Origin: Pascua guehoae | Taxonomy: Eukaryota; Basidiomycota; Tremellomycetes; Trichosporonales; Trichosporonaceae | DNA length: 64,000 nucleotides | NCBI GenBank assembly: GCA_001600415.1 | Contig: BCJX01000008.1 | Coordinates: 189,851 to 253,850, forward strand | Direction of reading: 5' to 3' | Notes under the pieces: model-generated | Seen by the model: only the letters and a program-made list of their open reading frames with translations | What the model was told of the DNA's origin: nothing | Databases searched by the model: none | Translations under genes and position numbers: made by a program | In this document: positions 1 to 10,270 of the stretch, one piece after another | Layout of the letters: the number at the start of each line of letters is the position of its first letter | Numbering within the stretch: position 1 is the stretch's first letter

Positions 1-294
1 TCTGGACCGACAACGCCTCGTACCCCCTTGGTGTCCACATGCTCCCCAAGTCGCTCGACGAGGAGGTCGCCCGTGCTCACCTCGGCCAGCTCGGCGTCAA
101 GCTTACCAAGCTCTCGGACGTCCAGTCCGAGTACCTCGGTATCCCTGTTGCGGGCCCTTACAAGGTGAGTAGAGCATAGCTAAGAGAGAGAACAAAGGCT
201 AATGCACAGCCCTCGCACTATCGGTTCGTGTTAACGGTTACGGTGTCCCAAACAAGAGAAAAATTGCGCGGATTGCTGACCCGACAGGTACTAA
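1..294 (+). CDS. SAH1: S-adenosylhomocysteine hydrolase, C-terminal end (partial)
   Basis: This is the 3' end of adenosylhomocysteinase, the cytosolic NAD-dependent enzyme that splits S-adenosylhomocysteine into adenosine and homocysteine and so relieves inhibition of methyltransferases. Bases 3-164 encode a stretch with the family hallmarks [25 protein letters not shown] and [18 protein letters not shown] intron (165-209, acceptor CACAG) is followed by PSHYRF, matching the usual HYRY C-terminus. The stop is not obvious: reading on directly stays open to about 476. A second small intron (about 230-287, branch CTGAC, acceptor CGACAG) would give a stop at 292-294, but its donor GTTAAC is poor. 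The 5' part lies before the window. Identity is sure; the last few residues are not. Confidence 0.88.
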
Positions 295-1148
295 ATCATC
301 GTCGACATGACGACTCTGTTTTAATTCAACATTGTAACATAGGAGAAGCAGAGAAGGAGCCCCATAGCATAATTCAACTTTGCATGCACATAGCGGGCGT
401 CAACCCCACAATTGTTATCATACAGCGTGTGCCATTGAATGGGCGAGAGATTGAATTTGGCATTCGTGGCAGTTGAGTAAAATGAAGAGTTCGAAGGAGG
501 AGGTGGAGGTGGCACTCGAAATGTAACCGCCACACCGGCCACGTGCCACACACGCAGTGCACAGACACACACACACAAACTAGTGAACCCTCAGTGTCCG
601 CCTAACAGCCACGGCCTACGAATCGTCACTGCGTGCATGGGGACTAGAAGCACCAACATTTCGTCGGAGCACAAGAGGCATCTACGCTAACAAAGACTTC
701 ACGATCTCGTCTTCTTTACTTTGCTGTAGCAAGGGGACAACGATGATAAGCAGGGCGGCCCAGCACTGGCAGAATCGAAGGTACGCGAGGGTGCGCCCTT
801 GCCTTGTGGAGCCCTCAAATCTGGCCCCAGGATTCGAGGATCGTCAAGCATTGCGCCCCTCTAGCCTCTTACGCGGCGGCCCCGTCCTCGCGTCTGCGGT
901 GCATGATGAACACGGGCGGAGGGCGTCAAAGGAGGCAAAATACTCTGCCGACATGCGGACACTGAGGACGTTTGCCACTCTCGACTTTTCTCTTCATACT
1001 TGTCGACTCCACCTTTTCTTGCTCGCCCTATCCCACCATCCCAGCCTTTACTCCTTGCTCTACGCCTCGACACCCATCCTCACCACTCTACGCCTTTGCA
1101 CCGCTACACCTTTGCACCTCTGCACCGCTACAACTCCCCTCATTCACA
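295..1148. other. intergenic, upstream of HSF-type gene
   Basis: No credible gene is seen here. Bases 324-406 resemble the 3' flank of the next gene (2260-2327). From about 1000 to 1148 the sequence is CT-rich with CACC/CTTTGCACC stretches, as expected for a 5' leader in front of the ATG at 1149. An open frame at 743-1684 crosses two real introns of the next gene and is rejected. Confidence 0.6.
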
Positions 1149-2172
1149 ATGAACGACGATCGCCTCAAGTTCCTCGACGAGCCTCCCATCCCGTTCGACA
1201 ATGTCCGGTTTACAAAGGAGGCCGAGGAGACCATCGCCAAGGAGGGTACGTTGTAACTGGTACTGCCAATTCCGTGCTCACCGCCTCTCAGAGGCCGAGA
1301 AGCGGCGCCACGAGCGCGCCGTTCAGTACGTCAAGGAGTATGATGACCACATCAAGTACATTGCGGAACACGGCTACCCGAACAAGAAGGAGCCGCTTCT
1401 CGGTCAAAAGAGGCCACCTCCTACGCACGCCACCTCGTCCAAGCGACCTGCAGAGGGTACCGAGGCAACCTCCACTAAACGCGCGCGCATGGTCACAGAC
1501 TCGGGAGATGTCTCCCCACCTGAGGGTAGCTCGGGCTCGCATACCGATGGCGAGCGCGCTTACGACAATGCCCTCCAGTGGGTCAAGGACCTCCAGCACG
1601 CGATTACCAAGGATACCGCGAAGGCCTCGTCACCGGCCGAGCGGTGGCTGTACTGGTCAGAGGACGGGAAGTCGCTCGTCATGAAGCAGAGCAACGGGTT
1701 TGTGGAGAAGTTCCTGTACGTTTGAGAGAATTCAGTCTCCACCAGCCAACTCTGCTGAGGACAGGGATGTGCACCTCGCCAGTTACCACATGGTCCCGTC
1801 CACCTGGAACGACCGTATGAAGGCGTACGGCTTCAAGAAGGTACATCCCTAAAATAATGTCACATAGACGGGGCTAACGAGCAAAAGTCGCAGGACATTC
1901 CGCGCCGCCGCACGGTGCCCGTGTCCCTCACTCACCCGAAGATCAACCGCAACACGCCGCTCGAGGACATGGCGCGCGCCATGGCCGACTCCGCACGCAA
2001 GGCTGGCGGTGCGCCGAGCGCGACCCCCAGCGTCATTGACAAGGTTCTCCACGCCGTTCGCACTCCCAGGCGCTTGCCCGCACCTACTCGTGAGGAGATG
2101 GAAGAGGGGCGCAAGGCGCGCGAGGCAATGGGGATCCGCGGTAACAAGAAGTTTGGCTCGCGGCGGCTCTGA
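1149..2172 (+). CDS. HSF-type DNA-binding domain protein
   Basis: This is a putative nuclear transcription regulator of about 291-293 residues. Exons are 1149-1245, 1292-1715, 1765-1840 and 1888 (or 1894)-2172; introns are 46-53 nt with GTACGT or GTACAT donors, and all phases agree. The second half matches the heat-shock-factor winged-helix fold in order: a helix around ALQWVKDL, WSEDGKSLVM (family W..DG.SF), a recognition-helix region ending in KAYGFKK (family LNMYGFHK), then VSLTHPKINR (family F.HP.F.R). The N-terminal half is charged, with basic KR clusters at KRPAEG and TKRARM. No coiled-coil trimerisation domain follows the DNA-binding domain, and the protein ends in a basic tail, so it is unlike classical HSF1. 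The start is the first ATG after the CT-rich leader. Gene model is solid; function is by fold similarity only. Confidence 0.72.
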
Positions 2173-2669
2173 GCTAGGGAGTCGAGGAGTAAACGACGCG
2201 GGTGGCTGGGGATACCACGACATATACGATTACACTGTCCATTTGATTGAGTTGCTGTGATTCAACATTGTTACATAGGAGGATAGGAGAATTGACTATG
2301 CATGTGCACAAGAGCGGTCAACGGATTAAGTCTTAGTCTCAATCATTAGGTGGGGTCAGTGGAACAGAAGCCATAAAATGAGAGCGGAATAACAGAGGGT
2401 GGCTTCGACCAGGCTGTCATCGGCTGCTCTTGAACAGCGAGTTTGGATTATTGCTTCAAGCGAGTAAGCCTCCGGGTTGAAACACACCGAGAGTTCCAGG
2501 GCAGGACAACAGCGATAGTGTGTGGCGTCGTCCGCTGTCTGGTGTGTCCCCTCGCTCCGGCGAGTACGCGATACATAGTCTTCCCGATACATTCAGCTCC
2601 CCCAACGGGACGCACTGCTTTGGCACACTGTCCTGCCTGCCATGCCGAGGAGTGGCCACATCCTGGCTG
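2173..2669. other. intergenic between convergent genes
   Basis: This holds the 3' flanks of two convergent genes. It contains 2260-2282, a near copy of bases 324-345 downstream of the hydrolase gene. Nothing else is recognisable. Confidence 0.5.
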
Positions 2670-3143
2670 TCAGACCATTGCACCAAGACACAACAGCATG
2701 AGCAGCTCCCACGCACATTGGTAAACGACATAGAGAATGTCATCCGCCTTCATACCCAACGACGTGACCGTGTCCTTCTTGCCGACAGTCCGGTCGTTGA
2801 ACCACAATCTCAAATCAGCCGCCACCAGCGTCCCACCCCCAAACCCCTCAGTCGTGTGCTCACAGCAGCTTCTTCGGGTCCTCGTTCTCGGCGCGTCCAA
2901 TGTCGGCCTGACGTTTAATTACCCCGTACAAGGCCAATCAGAGAGGTCGCTCAACGTACGAGAAAGTTGGCGATCGGGGTCTTCTCCTCGGGCCAGAACT
3001 GGAGTACGCGGCCGCTGGTGCACTGTACCTGGATGGCGATGGCTGCTGTCAACGCCGTGTCTGGAGCGGGACGTACGGATGTACTTGTTCGCCTTCTTGG
3101 GTGCGGGGGTGGTGGTGGTGGTCTTCTTGCTCTTGCGCATCAT
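2670..3143 (-). CDS. small ubiquitin/SUMO-fold protein
   Basis: The ATG is at 3143 (a second ATG follows immediately). Proposed exons are 3143-3077, 3045-2960, 2907-2864 and 2808-2670, about 111 residues. The N-terminus is a basic, Thr/Pro-rich tail (RKSKK...APKKANKY). After it comes a ubiquitin-like pattern: strand IAIQVQCTSGRVLQFW, a helix IANFLADI, then LLLWFNDRTVGKKDTVTSLGM and KADDILYVVYQ. The last two closely parallel SUMO (LRFLFEGQRI...TPKELGMEEEDVIEVYQ). No C-terminal di-glycine is visible, so it may be a non-conjugated Ubl, or the last exon may be mis-modelled (a further GTGCGT...CTGACAG intron at 2717-2666 is possible). Intron 1 would be only 31 nt, unusually short; introns 2 and 3 are 52 and 55 nt. 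Family is inferred from pattern. Confidence 0.5.
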
Positions 3144-6100
3144 GGTGGTGGGTGTAGAGTTGAGAATGTCTGAGGTGGGTGGCAAATTGTGAGAAAACGG
3201 GTATGGTAAGGTGGGGTATTTGAGCTGTGCCCAGGAAGGAAGGGCACAGTCAGTCGGCCTTTGTGTGCATTCTTGTGGGCTGGAGTGGAGGGTGCCGAGG
3301 TGGGAAGGAGAGAAGCAGGCGGACGAGGTGTGTGCATGCAATGTCCGTGTGGGTCGGGCTGGCGCCGGGATGGTCAAAGGTGGGCATCATCACGTTTTTT
3401 TTCTTCTTTCACAAACGGCCCGGGTGGTGGTGGGAGATGGCTAGTGAGGAGTGTGAGGCTCTGCAGCCTGTTAATACGATAATAATCCTCTTCCAACTGT
3501 ACGAGGCAGCCCGCTCGGTAATGATTGAAAGGACACGAGAAGTTGCCGAAGAGAATGGCGACAGTGTGGGGCCGACAGTGTGCGGGGCAACATTCGGGTG
3601 TCAGGCACCCCGGGACGGAGCGCGGGCGTGTCCATACTACGACTGTCAAGTGGATAATGTATCTGAGTGGCCCATGCTCGAACTTTGGGCTATGGCAGAG
3701 CCGCTTCTGCCTGCGTCCCAACTGCCTACGAGCTCATGTTAGACGAGCACTAGAGTAAGCCGTCAAGGCCCTTGTTGCAGGAAAGCTTCAGAAAGGATGT
3801 TCACAAGCCTGCGGAGCCTGGAGTCTCCGAGCATGTGCAAAAGTCTAATGTACCTTCCAGCACGAGAGATTCTCGAGCTGTGGGTCATCATGCTTCGGAC
3901 GACGCACAGGCCTTTCTCATCTCCCATCCCGACGCCCAAAGGCGCCTCTTGGTGCCTCTCGAGATCACGAGCCAGCAGCACTGCTTCGGCACATCTCCCT
4001 TACTCTCTTCACCACTGACCGTACTACTCCCTTACCACTCACCCATCGGTTCGCCCCATGGTGTCATCTATGGGGCTCCATTGTGGACGTCGGGCTCACG
4101 CATCTTCTTTTGCGGAGCCTCCGTTGGCCGGTGATATTGGGGCTCGTTGCGCACGTCTCAAATACACTCAGCCCTCGTATCTCTCACGCTCGAAGTGCAC
4201 CAGCCACTCGGGGCATTGTTGATGCTTCCTTGGAACCTCTCGCCATGGTTGCTCGTTCCGTTAACGGCGGGGCTCGCGTCATTATCATCTTCCCCCCTTT
4301 GGCCAACTCCTTGCTCCCCCTTCGGGGGGAGCGGGGTCTGATGTCATCGCCACTGCGGCTGCCATGACTGCTACTGCTGCTTTGTGCACTTACACCATCC
4401 CAGCCCCAGACCCCCCATAGCCGCTCCACGAGCGCCAGTGTACGGGCTGCAATGGGGGCCGCCGTTAGTCGCCCGTCGGATGTCCGCGACCTACAATCCG
4501 GCTCGGAACCACGTCTATTCCTAGCCACAGCGAGACCAAGGTCAACTGCCACTGGCAGCGTGGGAGCAGAGTCCCCCAGGACTCGCACATAAGAGACAGG
4601 CTGGGTCGACTGCATGGACAACGCATGGGCACTGCCCTACATACTTGCCTGATTCGTTGATCTTTGTTCTCAAGCAGTCACCGGGGGCAGCCAAGCAGCG
4701 TCTGGCATGAGTGGAAGAGCCGTTCCGAGCTTCGAGTCCGAATGCCAAGGCTGCCAGTGTGAATTCTGGGACTGTTATCCGCATCGGTGTTCTGTTTGTG
4801 TCACCAGTCAGCAGTTTACATGGCCAGCCTTCTGGGCCATGTTCCACAGTATCAGGCTACCCCCTTGCACCCGTTCCCGTCAGACACAGTCCCGAACGGT
4901 GCCGGTGGCAGTCCCAGCCAGGCAATGCAACTTTGGGATACAGCGGCGTGAAATGTTCGCCACCGTGTCCCAGCCAGAACAGGTTACTCCGCCCACTCTC
5001 AGAAGGGGCGCTCTGCCAGGCTCGACTGGTATGGACCACATATCGTGAGCCAGCGTACACAAGGACCAGAAGCACTGTCCGAGGCTGCGAGACGCAGCAT
5101 GAGGGCAGGCCAGGCCTGGACGAGTGGCAAAAGTTTCAGTGCGGGTGGCAAAAAGTTGGATCACTCGCAGTCCCTTATCCGCATCCGAACTGATTCTGTC
5201 TCACTGTTGCCATTCAACGTGACACTCACTGCTAGTGTTCTTCAGCTGGAGACTTGAACACTAGCATTCTAAGACCTTCCGAGTCGGGACCCGAGTCGGT
5301 GATTCAGAACGAATGCCACACAGAGCCATGTAGAGCCATCATGAAGCCGGCTACCATCTGACCTCGGCTCTTGTCCGGCTGGATACCCACGTGGAAGTCA
5401 ACCCCGCTTGCCAAGAACCGTGCTGTCGCTGACCTTGCTCAGTCTTGTTGCCACCCGGCCGCAGTCGCTCTTTCGCGCAAGAATGACCTTGGCGTTGATA
5501 TCACGTTTCGAGAACATGGACGGATTCGGCACGCCAAGACCAGTTCCAAGGTGCGAATGACACGCCAAGGGGCCGACTACCCACCGTCTCATCCAGCCAT
5601 CATCATGCGAAGTTCCTGAGGCCCACGCTCATGACCCACACGTCGTCCACAGCGAGTGTTGGGCGTGCTGCAACCTCTGGTCTGGACGTAACCTCTGAGC
5701 TGGCCTTGCAAGCTCGACTGAGTGCTGGTATCGACAGGACCAAATGTCGTGCCAGCGTTGTCTCAGTTCAACCGAGCCACCTCTCAGTTAGCCTCGGCCC
5801 GCAGCTCTCAGCCCAGCCTGGATCCAGAGTGTCGCTAGAATACTTTGTCAGTCCTTGTATGCGACACTCGGATACTAGAACCATCGTCCACGTTTATTCT
5901 CGGTGCTGATGAAACTTTTCGAGAACATGGACGCATTCGGTACGCCAAGACCTGTTCCACAATTGTCACGATTCTCGCACAGTGAGCGGTGAGACAGTGC
6001 CCGTGGGTCCAGACTGTCAAGACATGGAAAAGGGTGCAAGCCTGCAATGTCACACTCGCAGAACACTGAGATACACAGAGTATGCCTAGTTGCAGACCGA

Positions 6101-6866
6101 TGTGTGGTGGAAATGATAATCGAGCGAATCGCTTGGCGTGAAAAACGGCTTTTCTTAGAACCCGACGCATTCGGCTCGCCAAGCCTAGATTTCACCATGT
6201 CAGCCGTCATGGATGTCAGCCCTCATGGCGACAGGTTGTTCATCAGCGCCTGCAGTCTGTGTGCATCCATAGCGGTACTCACAGTGCACCGAGATGCATA
6301 GAGCACACGTACCCGCCAGCAATGATAGTCGTTTGGGACTGGGTCCAGACCCAGGGAACCCAGAATCATGCCGCAGTGCCCAGAGACTCAAACGGTAGTG
6401 TCTGGCGCGTCTATTCGTTTCTAGAGCTGGAACACGTCCAGCATGCCAAGAACTGTGTCGCTTTCTGTGTTCTGTGCGTGCCGAGCTTGGTGAGATGGTA
6501 CGGTACACGAGGAGAGATGGCGAGATGGGAGACGATGGATTGCGGATATCCGGAACGGATGCGGTCAGGCACAATTCAAACGAATGTGGCACTAGTGGAT
6601 TTCTTGGCTCAAACAGTCTTTCTCGCACCACTTTCAACCCGCATTCGGTTGTTACAACCATTTCCGTACTCAATGTCCCCAATGCGTGCATGCAAGAGTA
6701 AACTTTGAAGTGTCTGTGAGCGTCCCCAGTGACTGGAAAACGAGATATAAACCCCGGGTCTGCCGTCAGTTCTCTTCCATCCAAGCTCATCTCTCCCAAC
6801 GACCAACCTACCTCGTCCTCACCGTACCACCCACACCCACACCCAACACCCACAACCACACCCACG
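3144..6866. other. gene-poor region with decayed repeats
   Basis: This is 3.7 kb without an open frame that has convincing codon structure, splice signals or a recognisable motif. Short frames (for example 3227-3742, 4184-4621 and 6200-6958) overlap on several strands and frames without any dominating. Bases 5403-6470 contain a family of degenerate repeats, described separately. Bases 6770-6866 are a CA/CT-rich leader for the gene that starts at 6867. It may be a graveyard of an old element or duplicated gene; no terminal repeats or transposase motifs were found. Confidence 0.5.
5403..6470. repeat. degenerate dispersed repeat family
   Basis: A segment at 5506-5548 (core GAACATGGACGGATTCGG) recurs almost unchanged at 5917-5959, differing at only a few of about 43 positions. 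More diverged copies lie at 6152-6190 (core GACGCATTCGGCTCGCCAAG) and around 6425-6460, with a short fragment at 5403-5425. A second shared element, CACTGAGATACACAGAG near 6062 versus CACCGAGATGCATAGAG near 6287, shows that the similarity extends beyond the core. Spacing is irregular (roughly 110-410 bp). No coding potential is conserved across the copies. Confidence 0.6.
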
Positions 6867-7362
6867 ATGATCTTCCACCCCCAGTCCTCGAGCCACCCCA
6901 ACTCGTTCCAGCGCGGCAAGCCTCTCCCCAAGGCGACGATCCAGGCGATGATGTACAACGACTCGCTGCCCGTCCCCGCCTACTTTGGCGACCGCCAGGG
7001 GCTCGACCAGGTCCTCACCGAGCCGACGATCCGCGTGGGTTTCGCGCTCAAGCACGGCGACGTCCTCGTCCCGTACCTCGAGTGCTTCCACCTTTACGAC
7101 TCGTCCGAGCACCCCGACGGGATGTGGGAGGCCGTGGTGCCCTTCATCCACAACATCAAGGCCCTCCGCGACCGTGAGTTTTCTCCTTACCACTCAAATC
7201 CCTCTCCAACATAGCTGACCTCCAGGCGCCAAGGCCAGCCACAACAAGGGCACGCCCCTCACGGCGAGCGAAAAGGCGTACCGCAAGCGCGTCCAGGAGG
7301 CAACCAAGCGGTGGAAGAAGGAGTACAGGAGCGAGCACGGCGGTGGCCTGTTCTGCTGCTGA
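6867..7362 (+). CDS. hypothetical protein with C-terminal Cys-Cys
   Basis: A two-exon gene, 6867-7173 and 7226-7362, joined by a 52-nt GTGAGT intron with branch GCTGAC and acceptor CTCCAG. It encodes 147 residues. The central part (PLPKATIQAMMYND, VPAYFGDRQGLDQVL, IRVGFALKHGDVLVPYLE) looks globular. The C-terminus is a basic helix (AYRKRVQEATKRWKKEYR) followed by GGGLFCC. A terminal CC pair preceded by a glycine linker is compatible with lipid attachment (geranylgeranylation or palmitoylation), but this is inference. A CA-rich leader precedes the ATG. I do not recognise the family. The gene model is supported by frame continuity across the intron. Confidence 0.68.
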
Positions 7363-7567
7363 TCCAGACTCCATCGCTCGCCCTGGACCGCCGCCACCGA
7401 GTAGAAGATTAGACGGACTCATCAGTACTTTAATAATCTTCAGTATTTGGCACACTTTATAATCACTTTCATGCCATATACATTCTCGCTCACCGCTTCT
7501 GTGTTGCACCATTGTCCATGATAAGCAAAGATCCGTCTGTAGCACCGTCGTGATAGTGTACAATGCA

Positions 7568-10270
7568 CTAGCCAGGAGGCAGCCAATCCTTCTCGTTGAA
7601 CGCTGGACGTGGGCCAGAAGGGCGGGGACCTCTTGGACGCCGAGATGATCCAGAGGATGTTCCAGAGGGCGACTGTGGAGGTAGAGTCGGGGGAGGCGGT
7701 TGAGGGTGCTCCACATGCGGTGGCATGGGCTGGGAGACAGGCGGTGGGCGTTGTAGGTGTCCAGCAACAGGCGATACAGGCGAGAGCAATTGTCCGAAAG
7801 AGGGAGGACGTTGTCCGTATGCCATGTCTGGTGATAGCGGCTGCCATGCAGCAGGAGGATGCTGCAGGGGTTCTGCACCCGGTGAGAGTGGCTGAAATGC
7901 AGCGGGAGGAGGTTGCACGTATCCCACATCTGGGGATAGCGGCTGCATGGCAGGAGGAAGTCGCTGTGCGTGTCCCGCGTCGGGGGATATGGGGGAAAGA
8001 AGTGACCATGTCGGGTCGTATGTCGGAGGCATGCGTACGACACGCTCGGTAGGCTGGGGTTGGGGCTGGGGCGCTGGGCCGGCGTCGTGCTCGAGCTCGT
8101 ATCGTATTGGTACGAACGCAGGCCGTGCTGCGGGAGAGGGACGCATAGGTGGTGGACCGGGGTGGATGGGAGGTTGAGTGGGGCTCAGGGGAGACCTATT
8201 TGTTAGCTGGATGACTAGGAAGAGAAAGGAAGGAGTGAAAGGAAGGAGTGAAGGAAGGAGTGAAAGGAAGGAGTGAAGGAAGGAGTGAAAGGAAGGAGTG
8301 ACAGGAAAAGTGGTGGAATGAGGATGAAAAACTCGCCCCTCTCTAGACTCCACAATGGGCAGTGGCCATCAAGGTGGTCTCCAGTCACGCTGTGCGTACA
8401 TTCTAATCCACCACATCACCCATGTCACACCAACACTCACAACAGAGGCCCACTCATTTCAGGACTGTAGAGCCTAGCGCCTTCGGGATACTCGTACGCG
8501 CTGTACGGAGAGTCGACGTCGTCGTTCGGGTGTGCAAACGGGTCTTGTCCTCCCACGTTCTCGCCGGGTGAAACCCTTTGGTATTGCGCGGACTGGCTTC
8601 CATCGGATCCAGTGCGCGGTCCTCCCAGGAGAGGAATATCGGGGGAGTCTGGGAACGGCGTGGGATAGAGCGTGGGGTCGAATGGGTCGGCGCGCTCGAA
8701 TGGATCCGAATGTGCTGGGTTGGGCGAGTCGATTTCGAACATGGGACTTATGGGGGTGAGCGATTGGAGTCTTCTAGGCTGGGAGGGGCGATGATCTCAA
8801 GGCCGATGCTGTACTCACGGAACAACCCTCGCCTGCATCTCCTTTTGCCTGCGAACTTCGCGCCTGTGTCCCCACGCGGCCAAGGCCAGGAAGAAGCAGA
8901 AAGCACCAACACTTCCTACAACGGCCCCGATGATACCTCCAGTGCTCAACCCTTCATCGGGGCTCTTCGCCGGCGAGAAAGTAAATGTAGCTGCAACGGG
9001 AATACGTGTCGTTGTGGCCTTGGAGGACGTGATCGCGGAGGCGACGAGTCCCGCGTTGTAATTATAAATCGAAGTTGAAGTCGTGGTTGTTGACGTGGTC
9101 GACGTGGTGGAGGTCCTTGAAGTGGTCGCCGTCCCTCGTCTGTCGTTAATACAACCGCGAGGTGGGAATCGTCATGAGTGCCATAAAGGCCGTGTTCCTC
9201 CCTTGGGAGTGGAGCGCGGGGTTGGGACAGACACTCACCGAAAGACGCTGCAGTAGGTGAAAGAATGGAGAATCATATTCCGCGTGTACTGTGACGTTCC
9301 CTGCACGGTAATCGTGTAGAGGACTGTTGGATCGAGCGGGGTGACATATAAGGTTGCTCCATGAACGACCCACCCGCTCCACATGTCGGCGGCATTGAGT
9401 TTCGGAGCGAGTGGTGGTGGCGGATCGATGAGGACGTCGTACGCGCCAGTGGTGGGGCCGATGGTACCGTTCAGCCAGACAAAGGATGTGTTGGCGGGGA
9501 CACGCCAGGTAACGGAGGGTGTTCTTCCCAGAGCATCTGAATTGTTTGAGACAGCAACAAGAATGGGCAGTGGAGCCTGCCACGAAGCACCGTAGACATA
9601 TGGCCGGGGAGTCCAAGAGCCAGAAAAGTCCATGCTCGGGTTGAGGCGGGTGCCAGAAGCGGTGGTGAAATATTCATCCCTGCAGGGGATGTCTTTGACC
9701 ACAGAACTGTGACTGTTAGCTCCAACAAGGACTCCATGTGCCATTTGGCAGACGGGTCACTCACGCTTCAGTCTGGATTCCGACCTTTGTCGTAATCCCA
9801 AAAATCTGGAGTACCGCCCCTGGCGGTTGACCCTCGTTCAACCCAACTGAAAACGTGTGGACACCGTAGGGAAGTCCTTCGGTAACAGCGAGCAAGTTTG
9901 AGTTGGTGCCATTAGAGGGCGCTGCCGGACGCGGTTCGCCATCGACGGTCCAGGTGAAAGGGTTATCGGTGCCATTCAACACACGACCGTAAAGGGAGAG
10001 CGCCGTCCCAGTCAGCTCTCCATGCAAGTAGACAGTCGGGAGAGTCTGGTTCGTCCACGTCTCGTCCCTGCCGAGTCCATACGCACCCCTCACATACGGC
10101 GGGTCCGAGAAGTAGTAACCCCAAGCGTTGGGTGTGCCGGGTATGGGAACAGGCTCTGTGAGGGCCATGGGGGAAGTGCCCCGGATAGTAAAGTTGACGA
10201 ATATGGGTTCCTGTGCCAGAGTCGCCACGGCGAGCATGAATGCCCCAGCAACGGAAGCCAGGGCAGGCAT
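7568..10270 (-). CDS. single-pass membrane protein with proline-rich repeat tail
   Basis: Five exons (10270-9765, 9712-9239, 9139-8819, 8746-8441, 8195-7568), all phases consistent, give 744 residues. Residues 1-20 are a signal peptide (MPALASVAGAFMLAVATLAQ). The ectodomain, to about 326, has several N-glycosylation sequons (NFT, NQT, NGT, NNS, NTS). Next is a Ser/Thr-rich stalk (about 328-350), then one transmembrane segment near 393-416 (GGIIGAVVGSVGAFCFF) with a basic stop-transfer HRREVRRQK. The roughly 310-residue cytoplasmic tail is Pro/Ser-rich. Its last part carries about six imperfect 19-20-residue repeats built on QPLSPD...QRPP, with many SP sites. The layout resembles fungal SKG6/Mid2-like surface proteins, but no enzymatic domain is visible. 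Intron 4 (8196-8440) contains a minisatellite. Role unknown; surface sensing or wall scaffolding is inference. Confidence 0.8.
8226..8306. repeat. GGAAGGAGTGAA(A) minisatellite in an intron
   Basis: Alternating 13- and 12-bp units (GGAAGGAGTGAAA and GGAAGGAGTGAA) run six to seven times inside intron 4 of the membrane-protein gene. On the transcribed strand this is a pyrimidine-rich run upstream of the acceptor AACAAATAG. Confidence 0.85.

Noticed and set aside
743..1684. 313-codon open frame on the + strand
   Set aside because: It runs in a different frame across an intron and exon of the HSF-type gene, whose own frame has splice continuity and domain matches.
6200..6958. 252-codon open frame on the - strand
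   Set aside because: It overlaps the leader and start of the better supported gene at 6867 (+), and its first part is the reverse of CA-rich leader DNA.
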